A program made the translations under genes and the position numbers. From Streptomyces sp. SID8352 (GTDB taxonomy: Bacteria; Actinomycetota; Actinomycetes; Streptomycetales; Streptomycetaceae), in NCBI RefSeq assembly GCF_009862265.1, contig NZ_WWGX01000045.1, forward strand, positions 1-48,996: DNA of 48,996 nucleotides. Direction: 5' to 3'. The notes under the pieces are model-generated. The model saw nothing but the letters and a program-made list of their open reading frames with translations, searched no databases and was not told where the DNA came from. Shown here in pieces: positions 16,482-22,858 of the stretch; the first letter of the stretch is position 1, and each line of letters opens with the position of its first letter.

Positions 16482-17189
16482 ATGAACAGCACGGAGACGA
16501 CCAGCACGGCAGCCCCCGCGCCCCTCGTCATCGGGAACGACAGCCCGGGCGACGTCTCTCGCACCCGCGATGCCGTCCGGCTCTTCGCCGACAACCTGGA
16601 CCCCGCTCTGGACACCGAGATGGCGGAGACTCTCATCCTGGTGGCCTCTGAACTCGCCTCCAACGCACTGCGCCACGGGGGCGGCCGATACACCGTCCAC
16701 CTCAGCGCGACCCCTGAAACGGTGTGCCTCGCGATCAGCGACCCCAGCCCCACGCCACCGCAAGAACGGACCCCAGACCTGAAAGGCGGCACCGGAGGCT
16801 TCGGCTGGCACATAATCCGCCGCCTCACCGACAGCGTGACCATCACACCCGGCCCCGGCCAGGGGAAAACCATCCACGCCCGCCTCACACGCCGCCCCCG
16901 ACAGGAAGAGCACCGCCACAGCACCGCTGCCACGCTGGCGGCGATCAACAACGGCCTGCGGTCGCCGAAGATCCAGGATGCATCTGCACAATCGGCGTCA
17001 GCCGCGCAGGTGAACCTTCACCCCGCTGGTCACGACCACCTACCGGTGCAGTCCTTCCCCGCACCGGACAGGTTCCGTCGCCCGGCACATCCATCAGTTC
17101 GCGGGCGTCATCATGTGATCAGCCCGCACGGCCTTGTGCGGCCACACCCCGTCGGGCAGGGCATCAAGCAACCGAGCCGGGCAAGCTGA
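16482..17189 (+). CDS. HATPase (anti-sigma-factor-like) ATP-binding protein with an abnormal C-terminus
   Basis: Residues about 20-135 form a GHKL ATPase domain of the Streptomyces regulatory type: N-box ILVASELASNALRHGG, G1 box CLAISDPSP, G2 box KGGTGGFGWHIIRRL. Such proteins act as serine kinases or anti-sigma factors. The domain should end near residue 140. Here the frame continues for another 95 residues of low-complexity sequence and runs into the duplicated block (RGRHHVISPHGLVRPH), stopping inside it. This suggests that recombination removed the original stop. The start is the ATG reading MNSTETT; its ribosome site is weak. Confidence 0.8.
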   Translation: MNSTETTSTAAPAPLVIGNDSPGDVSRTRDAVRLFADNLDPALDTEMAETLILVASELASNALRHGGGRYTVHLSATPETVCLAISDPSPTPPQERTPDLKGGTGGFGWHIIRRLTDSVTITPGPGQGKTIHARLTRRPRQEEHRHSTAATLAAINNGLRSPKIQDASAQSASAAQVNLHPAGHDHLPVQSFPAPDRFRRPAHPSVRGRHHVISPHGLVRPHPVGQGIKQPSRAS

Positions 17190-17851
17190 AGGCCCTGGCG
17201 GAGGAGGCCGTCGTCACGGCGTGCACGCCGGCCGACGCCGCCGACCCGTCACGGTGAAGCGCGGACGCGGTGGAGGACATGGCCGCCGCCCTCGAGGTCC
17301 TCGCCGGTGCGCTCACCCAGCCCGGCCCCGAGTGCCCGGAGATCCTCTCCGCCGTACCGGTCGCCGCGGCCGCCGTCGTCGAACGCGCCGAACAGACCAG
17401 CGCCGGGGCGAGCGAGTCCGTCAGCGGCAGAGCGACGGCCGGGACGAGCACGGCGCTGCGCCAGGCGCTCGCCGCTCACGGTCTGACCCAGCACCGTCTC
17501 CACCAGCTCGGGGCCGCTCTGGTCACGGTCACGCTGGACGCACCCGAGGCGCAAGCCCTGGCCATGCTCCTCAGCCGCCGCGACGCCCTCCCCCGGCAGA
17601 CGCAGCAGGGGGGCGAGAGCGGTTGGGGGTCCGGGCCGACGGAGACTGCGGCGGCCGCGCTCGCCGACGCTCTCCGCGCACACGGCAGAGGCGCGTACAC
17701 GCGGGTCCTCGCCTCCGGACAGGTAAGCGCCGGCCTCACCCCACAGTCCGCCCAGGCCGTGGTCGCGGCCCTAGCCGCCCGGCCCGGTGCTGCACCACGC
17801 GGCAATCGGCGCGGGCTCGGGCCAGGGTTCAAGGGCATCGCTTCACGCTGA
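17102..17851 (+). pseudogene. Decayed second copy of the gene at 13454
   Basis: From the shared CGTCATCATGTGATCAGC block onward this aligns with 13454-14227 to the end (RRGLGPGFKGIA). A small indel near 17170 shifts the frame, and a TGG codon of the intact copy is TGA here (in CGG TGA AGC, about 17256). An ORF from ATG 17279 still encodes most of the C-terminal two thirds, so a shortened protein is possible. The start of the duplicated block is read through by the HATPase frame. Confidence 0.75.
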
Positions 17852-17880
17852 CCGCCCGGAGCGGCGCCGCCAGAAGTCGA

Positions 17881-17907
17881 GGGACTTCCCCCAATTGGGG
17901 AAGTCCC
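17881..17907. terminator. Hairpin terminator
   Basis: Perfect 11-base inverted repeat (17881-17891 with 17897-17907, arm GGGACTTCCCC) with a five-base loop. It lies between the convergent pseudogene and the small leftward ORF and can serve both. Confidence 0.75.
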
Positions 17908-17922
17908 GCTCAACAACAGGGG

Positions 17923-18066
17923 TCAGTCCTTGACCAGCTCTGCATCGACGATGCCGTCCTTGTCGGCGGTCTCGGTGTCGACGAGGGCAGCCGGGGTGGC
18001 GTCGGTGTCGACCTTCACCTTGCTGAGGATTCCGCCGTTGCGATCGGAGAGATACAACGGCCCCAT
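17923..18066 (-). CDS. Possible small acidic protein
   Basis: A 47-codon frame, MGPLYLSDRNGGILSK followed by an acidic tail VDTETADKDGIVDAELVKD, has natural composition and ends directly before a strong terminator. There is no ribosome site, and its ATG lies inside the hairpin that follows parB. It could instead be the surviving end of a longer gene, or be translated by coupling to parB transcripts. It would be missed by length-filtered gene callers. Confidence 0.4.
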   Translation of the reverse strand: MGPLYLSDRNGGILSKVKVDTDATPAALVDTETADKDGIVDAELVKD

Positions 18067-18086
18067 CCGTGGCCGGATGGGGCCGT
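18057..18086 (-). terminator. Terminator of the parA-parB operon
   Basis: 12-base inverted repeat ACGGCCCCATCC / GGATGGGGCCGT (18057-18068 with 18075-18086), just beyond the parB stop. Confidence 0.7.
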
Positions 18087-18109
18087 ATTCGGGTGCCGGG
18101 CACGGTTCC

Positions 18110-19252
18110 TCAGGTGGTGCGTGCTGCGGCTTGCTCGACGAAGGAGCGGGCTAGCTCGTGGGCACGGGCTGGATCCCTGTTGAGCGCCTTGCTGCTCAGC
18201 ATCTCGAGCAGTGAGAAGAAGGCGTCATTATCGTCCATCTTCACGTCCAGCAGCATTGCCAGCTCGCCGGGTCTGTCGAAGGGAACTCGGCGGGGTGGGT
18301 TCGTGTCGCTGTTCTTGGGCTCCGGAGAGTCCGTGCGGGGCTCCGGGATCGCGTCCGATGCGTCGGCGTTCGGCAAGGAGCCTGCCGTATGCCTTGCTTC
18401 TGCGGCCGCGGTGCTGGCTGGCGGTGAAGTTTCGGCCGTGGCGTCGGTGATAACGGCGTTATCACCGGCGGGTCTGCTCGGCGCTTTGTCCCTGTCGGGG
18501 CTGACTTCCCCGGGAGTCACACGTCGCTTGGTTGCCCGTGCCTCTTCTTTGGCTGCTCGCTCGGCTTTCAGTTCGGCCAGAGCCGTCTGCTGTTGTTCGA
18601 CGGGCTTTTTCCCGACTGCGCGCAGCAGTTCGATGGGTTCTTCCCCGATGCGGGCTTGCAGTTCGGGTTGGAGGTTGAGCAGGGCGAGGCGTTGGGAGAC
18701 CCAGGGCTGGGAGCGGTGGAGTCGTTTGGCGAGGGCGCGCTGACTGCCGTGGATGTCGAGTAGTCGTTGTAGGGCGCGGGCTTCGTCGAGTTCGGTGAGG
18801 TCTTGGCGGTGGATGTTGGCGACGAGGGCGGACTCGAGGATCTCTTCGGGGGTGGTGCCCTGGTCGTCGCTGACCATGATCTTGAGGGAGGGGATGCCTG
18901 CTTCGCGGGCGGCGGCGAGGCGGCTGCTGCCGTCGACAACCACGTGAGTGGTGTCTGGCTCGAGGTCGGTCTCTCGGTCCGGGTTGGCCTTGACGTAGAC
19001 GTCGCGGTTCATGACCGTGATGGCTTGCTTCTGGCCGTGGGTCTTTAGGCTGCCCGCGAGGTCGGTGAGGTCGCCGAGAACGGAGCGGGGGTTGTCGGGG
19101 TTGAGGCTGATGCGGTGGGTGGGGAGTTCGGTCGGTGGGGCGATGCCTTCTGTGGGTACGCCGGTGGCGGCGGCGACGGCTTGGCGGCGGGCGCTGATTG
19201 GGCGTACTCCCCCGCCGAATCGGCCGGCTCCGAGCTGGTCGGCCTTGTTCAT
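18110..19252 (-). CDS. parB: ParB-family partition protein
   Basis: A 380-residue DNA-binding partition protein. The N-terminal ParB/sulfiredoxin domain includes ISLNPDNPR and HVVVDGSSRLAAAREAGI; the second part reads SALVANIHRQDLTELDEARAL. The helix-turn-helix is at about residues 165-192 (SQRALAKRLHRSQPWVSQRL). A disordered acidic linker and a C-terminal helical segment follow (VKMDDNDAFFSLLEMLSSKA). The ATG overlaps the parA stop (ATGA) and GGGAGG lies just upstream, so the two are coupled. A 23-base palindrome sits inside the linker-coding part and recurs upstream of parA, a candidate ParB site. ParB would bind parS and work with ParA to segregate copies. Confidence 0.92.
   Translation of the reverse strand: MNKADQLGAGRFGGGVRPISARRQAVAAATGVPTEGIAPPTELPTHRISLNPDNPRSVLGDLTDLAGSLKTHGQKQAITVMNRDVYVKANPDRETDLEPDTTHVVVDGSSRLAAAREAGIPSLKIMVSDDQGTTPEEILESALVANIHRQDLTELDEARALQRLLDIHGSQRALAKRLHRSQPWVSQRLALLNLQPELQARIGEEPIELLRAVGKKPVEQQQTALAELKAERAAKEEARATKRRVTPGEVSPDRDKAPSRPAGDNAVITDATAETSPPASTAAAEARHTAGSLPNADASDAIPEPRTDSPEPKNSDTNPPRRVPFDRPGELAMLLDVKMDDNDAFFSLLEMLSSKALNRDPARAHELARSFVEQAAARTT
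18445..18467. promoter_or_regulatory. Candidate parS palindrome inside parB
   Basis: A perfect 10-base-arm palindrome centred on GGC, with core GATAAC-GGC-GTTATC flanked by CGGT/ACCG. The same 15-base core occurs once more in the window, upstream of parA. Its position inside coding sequence and its exact match argue for a protein-binding site, most simply for ParB. Confidence 0.65.
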
Positions 19253-20523
19253 GAGACCTCCCTTGCCAGGGCTCGCATGCCGACGGCTTGCTGTGACTTG
19301 GGGGCGTAGGACAGCAGCGGCTTTTTCACTCGGACTGCTTCTTTCTGTTCTTTGAGGTCGCCGATGAGGCCGACGACCTTCGGGTCCTTTATGTCGACCC
19401 ATCCCTGGAGGGAGGAGGTGGCGATGTATCCGCGGCGGCTGTCGTAGAGGTTGACGACGATGCCGAGGTAGTCGATGTCGACCTGGAGGTCTCCGCGTAG
19501 GTCGTCGATTTGGGTGGTGAGGAGTTCGTAGGCGTCGGCTGAGCTGTCCTCAGCCTGGACGACGATCAGGGCGCCGGACTGTCCGGGCCTTTCGCCGTCG
19601 CGTCGGCGGGCGTAGTAGGCGGCGGCGTCCATGCTGAGGCCGAGGCTGGGTGGGCAGTCGACGATGATGACGTCGTACTCGGATTCGAGGGGGGCGAGAG
19701 CGCGCTCGAGTGCGGCTTCCCTGGCCCGGACGGCGGACAGCCGTACGTCGAGGAGGAAGGCGTCGTGGCATGCGGGCAGAAGGTGGAGACGGCCGTCGAA
19801 CGCTTCGCTGTCGACCACGATGATGAGGTCCCGCAGGGCGCCCTTGGGGTCGCCGGCCATGTGGTTGGTGAGGCTGTCGCCGTTCATCGGCAGTGGGCTG
19901 CCGCCCAGTTGGCTGGTGAGGTGGGACTGGGGGTCGAAGTCGACGAGAAGGACTCGTAGTCCCGGTCCGGGCAGGTTCTCGATGTCGAGGGGATCAGTCC
20001 CGGTCTCGGGGTCGTCGTGCGTCTCGCTCGCGCGCAGGGCCTTGGTGAGGGCTTTGGCGACGCGTACGGGGTGGAGACTGTTGGGGTCTTCGGCCAGTGC
20101 CTCGCCGAGTCCGGCTGTGATGGCTGTCTTGCCGACTCCGCCCTTCTGGTTGCAGACGACGATGCGTCGGGTGATCGCGGGTCGCTCGATCTCCGGGGTG
20201 GGGTTGGTGTCGAGCCAGAGCTGGACGCTTTGGGCCAGGCCCTGGATGAGCGAGACGCCCCGGTCGGTGGCGGCCTGCCGGAACTCGTCCCATTGGCCGG
20301 GAGGCAGGAAGGTGGAGAAGGAGTCGGCGCCGGCGGTGTCGATGGGGGCGGGGGTGGAGGCGAGGCTGCACCAGTCGGTGATGCCCTGTTCCACGGCGGC
20401 CTGGATCTCGATGCCGTGCTGGGCGGCTCTGATCTTGAGGTTCTGCCGGAGCCATCCCGGCAGTTTGGAGACGACCTTCTCGCGGTCGCTGGAAGCGGCT
20501 GACGAACTCATGCTGGACACCAT
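19249..20523 (-). CDS. parA: ParA-family partition ATPase with N-terminal DNA-binding extension
   Basis: A 424-residue protein. The deviant Walker A motif of ParA/MinD ATPases is clear near residue 127 (KGGVGKT), Walker A' reads VLLVDFDPQSHLT, and Walker B reads DVIIVDCPPSLGLS. The first 120 residues hold two ribbon-helix-helix-like segments (LPGWLRQNLKIRAAQHGIEI and LPPGQWDEFRQAATDRGVSL). This suggests a ParA that also represses its own operon, as the large P1-type ParAs do. The ATG at 20523 is chosen for AAGGGCG upstream; ATG 20511 is possible. It is coupled to parB. The region upstream holds the second GATAAC-GGC-GTTATC palindrome. Confidence 0.92.
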   Translation of the reverse strand: MVSSMSSSAASSDREKVVSKLPGWLRQNLKIRAAQHGIEIQAAVEQGITDWCSLASTPAPIDTAGADSFSTFLPPGQWDEFRQAATDRGVSLIQGLAQSVQLWLDTNPTPEIERPAITRRIVVCNQKGGVGKTAITAGLGEALAEDPNSLHPVRVAKALTKALRASETHDDPETGTDPLDIENLPGPGLRVLLVDFDPQSHLTSQLGGSPLPMNGDSLTNHMAGDPKGALRDLIIVVDSEAFDGRLHLLPACHDAFLLDVRLSAVRAREAALERALAPLESEYDVIIVDCPPSLGLSMDAAAYYARRRDGERPGQSGALIVVQAEDSSADAYELLTTQIDDLRGDLQVDIDYLGIVVNLYDSRRGYIATSSLQGWVDIKDPKVVGLIGDLKEQKEAVRVKKPLLSYAPKSQQAVGMRALAREVS

Positions 20524-20590
20524 ACTAACGCCCTTGATCATTTTCAGCAGTGGCACGTTAGTTAGACCAACTTGGTGATGAGTCAGATCT

Positions 20591-20625
20591 CCTCGGAGGC
20601 GATAACGGCGTTATCACCTGCGAGG
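20591..20625. promoter_or_regulatory. Second candidate parS / parA operator palindrome
   Basis: An imperfect 35-base palindrome (15 of 17 arm positions pair) centred on the same core, GATAAC-GGC-GTTATC (20601-20615), as the site inside parB. It lies about 70 bases upstream of the parA start, so it could serve as centromere, operator, or both. Confidence 0.65.
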
Positions 20626-20862
20626 AGAGGTCTGGCCGGTGGGGGCACCGGCGGCATCCCCTGTGTCCGGCACCGCGGGCAATCCGGGCCCGCCCGGCGG
20701 GGGAGAGGAAGCGGCCAATGCCTGCGCTGGAAAGTGCCGGGCGTGAGCACCGCCTCCGCAGGCTCTGGACACGGACGAGCGTGAGGGGCAGAGGTAGAGG
20801 GATCGGCCACACTGCTCGTGGGGTCGTACGCAACCAGCAGGCATGTCCAAGGCCCGAAACAC

Positions 20863-20911
20863 AAAAAAGGCCCGGCACCTCCCCAGATCGTTCTGAGGTG
20901 GGCCGGGCCTT
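20863..20911 (-). terminator. Rho-independent-like terminator with U-run
   Basis: On the minus strand a GC-rich stem (AAGGCCCGGCCCACCTC with GAGGTGCCGGGCCTT, two unpaired bases) is followed by a run of six T. This unusually classical terminator follows the pseudogene. Confidence 0.8.
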
Positions 20912-20917
20912 CGGTTG

Positions 20918-21432
20918 TCAGACTGTCCAGATCGCAGGTGCGCCGCTGTCGGGATTGGGGATCCCGACAGCGGTCACTGCGGCGGCCGGGTGCCGTAAGG
21001 CGGTCACCGGAACGGCGCCGGGCTTGGTGCCGCGCGCCCAGACCATGCGCCAGGTGCCATCCCACTCGCATCCGCAGACGTGCTCCGGATGCAGGTGCCG
21101 TAAGAAGAGGCCGTGCGTCAGGACTGCGCGCGGGATGCGGGGGATGAGCACCGCCGGATCGCCGCCGGGTTACAGATGCCGGTTCCGCCAACCGTGGACC
21201 CGGGCCATGTACGCGGCGGCGGCCTCGATGTGTCGGTCCACCGCTGATGCCCGAGGACGAGGAAGCCGACCGGGTAGAGGTCATCTTCGGAGCCGCCGTC
21301 GATCCCGGCGACGAACAGGCCCTGGTGGGCGATGAACCCATCGTCGGCCACGCCGTCGGCGCAGGGCGTCCAGATCTGTTCTGTGGGGTGCGGGGCGCCG
21401 TCGTCACCCTCGTTGGTCTCGCCGGTGGTCAT
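20918..21432 (-). pseudogene. Broken gene of unknown family (frameshift plus in-frame stop)
   Basis: The ATG at 21432, overlapping the upstream stop, begins MTTGETNEGDDGAPHPTEQI and runs to VGFLVLGHQR near 21243. The natural continuation is in the +2 frame (VDRHIEAAAAYMARVHGWRN), which meets TAA at about 21170. The same frame then reads on as LIPRIPRAVLTHGLFLRHLH and EHVCGCEWDGTWRMVWARGT to a stop at 20918 just before a terminator. One frameshift and one stop therefore split a gene of about 170 codons. The last segment has its own ATG (21151) and might still be made. The family is unrecognised. Confidence 0.65.
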
Positions 21433-21851
21433 GCGCCCGCACCGGTGCCGGTGTCGGCCGCCGTCTTCAGGACGCGCGGCAGATGGACGTGGAGGTGTTC
21501 GATGTCGGCCTGGAGGCCGCGGGCGCGGACTTCTCGGGCAAGGAGCTCGATGAGGCCGGATGCCCTGTGCCTCCCGCCTGCACAACCGATGGCGATGCGG
21601 CGAGGGCCGGCGGGCAGGGTCGCGTAGTCGGCGAGGTTGGCGAGCAACTCGCGGGCGCCGGGGGTGTTGAGGACGACGTCCTGGACGCGGGGGTTGAGGC
21701 CGTCGAGGTCGAGGATGTCGCGGGCGGCGGCCGGGTCGCGCAGCCGGGCCCGGACGTCTTCGATCCGGTCGGCGGCGGGCGGGACGGGGGAGCCGTCCTG
21801 GCCGGTGGGCAGGTGCAGGTAGCCGAACGAGGTCAGACGGATCGTGCGCAA
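21429..21851 (-). CDS. Stand-alone RapZ C-terminal-domain protein
   Basis: A 140-residue protein equivalent to the C-terminal half of RapZ (the RNase adaptor, YvcJ family) without the N-terminal P-loop domain. Diagnostic blocks are RLTSFGYLH at the start, DLDGLNPRVQDVVLNTPGA, IAIGCAGGRHRASGLIELLA (the GCxGGxHRS motif) and IEHLHVHLPRVL. In RapZ this half binds RNA and amino-sugar ligands. The start is TTG with an excellent GCAGGAGGC site; no in-frame ATG fits. The end overlaps the next, broken gene by four bases. Such short versions appear to be common on Streptomyces plasmids, with unknown role. Confidence 0.8.
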   Translation of the reverse strand: MRTIRLTSFGYLHLPTGQDGSPVPPAADRIEDVRARLRDPAAARDILDLDGLNPRVQDVVLNTPGARELLANLADYATLPAGPRRIAIGCAGGRHRASGLIELLAREVRARGLQADIEHLHVHLPRVLKTAADTGTGAGA

Positions 21852-21945
21852 GGGGAGCCTCCTGCTCGGTGGTGAGGGGCGGGACATGCGGAGCGCCGCG
21901 CCCGGCCGGGAAGGGCGGGGCGCGGCGCTCCGAGGTGGTGCTACC

Positions 21946-22170
21946 GGGTGGTGGCTGCGTTGGCCGCCCTTTGCAGGCGCGTCAGATCGCGTCCGTCGAT
22001 CACGTCCGGGGGTGCGGCGCCGACCGGGGCGGCGACGTCGACCGTGCGGCCGTCGTCCAGGGTGACCGGGGTGTACAGCATCCGGACCCAGCTGCGCGAG
22101 GCGCTGCTCCCGGCGTTCGGCGGGCAGCTCCAGGACCACAGCGCAGAACCGTCCTGCTCCCCGGCTGCGG
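21946..22170 (-). pseudogene. Remnant of a GGDEF-domain gene
   Basis: About 65 codons match the C-terminal half of the intact GGDEF gene at 26236. AVVLELPAERREQRLAQL corresponds to AVVVPVPAAPLEQRLAQL, then VRMLYTPVTLDDGRTVDVAA corresponds to VRMLHTPVVLDDGRTVDVAA, after one extra base that shifts the frame. It ends LQRAANAATTR-stop. The GGDEF motif is lost. It is a second, dead copy separated from the first by the LuxR/crystallin insertion. Confidence 0.7.
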
Positions 22171-22172
22171 CC

Positions 22173-22223
22173 AGCCCGCGTCGAGCCCGGCCGTCACTCG
22201 GCGGGCCGGGCTCGACGCGGGCT
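22173..22223 (-). terminator. Very strong hairpin terminator of the crystallin-like gene
   Basis: Perfect 20-base inverted repeat (22173-22192 with 22204-22223; arm begins AGCCCGCGTCGAGC) around an 11-base loop, 33 bases beyond the stop. Confidence 0.8.
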
Positions 22224-22255
22224 TGGTGTTACCCGGTGGTGATGTCCGGGTCGGC

Positions 22256-22633
22256 CTAGAAGATCTCGATCCGAATCACCTTGTGGACGTGGCCGGGGTT
22301 CCACGTGGTCCACTTCGCCAGGGTGACGTCCTCGAGCGTCGGGTTGTTCAGATTCCGCTGGAACTGGAGCCGCACCCTGTTGTTGCCGGACTCGACCCAG
22401 TTGACGCCGTAGATGGCGACCGGCATGGCCCCACCGTTCGCGAAGCAGAGAACGCTCTGGCCGTTGTTGTTGTGGATCTCCAGGAAATCAGTCTGGTTGC
22501 AGGGCACGCCGTTGATGAACGGGGTGCGGCCATCGGTCTGCGGAGCACTCGCGACGGCGGGTACCGCTGCGGCGGCCAAGGCGGCCATTGTGGCGACGGC
22601 GAGTCCGAGAGGCCGACGTATGGACGGTTTCAT
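22256..22633 (-). CDS. Secreted beta/gamma-crystallin (Streptomyces killer toxin-like) protein
   Basis: A 125-residue protein with a clear signal peptide (MKPSIRRPLG, then a hydrophobic alanine-rich core, AVASA cleavage region). The mature part of about 90 residues reads INGVPCNQTDFLEIHNN, VLCFANGGAMPVAIYGVNWV, ESGNNRVRLQF and a closing VIRIEIF. This is the pattern of the single-domain beta/gamma-crystallin fold of the Streptomyces killer toxin-like protein SKLP and relatives, including the two cysteines that form a disulfide. SKLP inhibits growth of yeast and bacteria; whether this one does is unknown. AAGGAG precedes the ATG. It lies downstream of a LuxR regulator that probably belongs to the same inserted unit. 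Confidence 0.85.
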   Translation of the reverse strand: MKPSIRRPLGLAVATMAALAAAAVPAVASAPQTDGRTPFINGVPCNQTDFLEIHNNNGQSVLCFANGGAMPVAIYGVNWVESGNNRVRLQFQRNLNNPTLEDVTLAKWTTWNPGHVHKVIRIEIF

Positions 22634-22858
22634 GCTTCTCCTTCGGTGGTGCGGACCAGGCCCGTACCGCAGCGAGCACTTCCGGCTCCCGTATGCCGCT
22701 CACGACAGGGCTGCCGCTGAATCCGGTGCGGTCATCTCCGTGGACGACCTCGCCCCGGCGGGACGTGTGCCAGCATCACCGCTGCCGTGCCGTCGCGGCA
22801 TCGGCGAACATCGCCTATACGGAGATCCGGGAGGACTCACGCGGACGGTCCCCGGGGG

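Larger units (their letters stand above)
20524..20917. other. parA upstream region, no gene seen
   Basis: 394 bases without a credible gene. They hold the parA promoter region, including ACTAACG/CGTTAGT half-sites near 20522-20560, the second candidate parS at 20591-20625, and a terminator for the pseudogene to the right. Confidence 0.65.
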
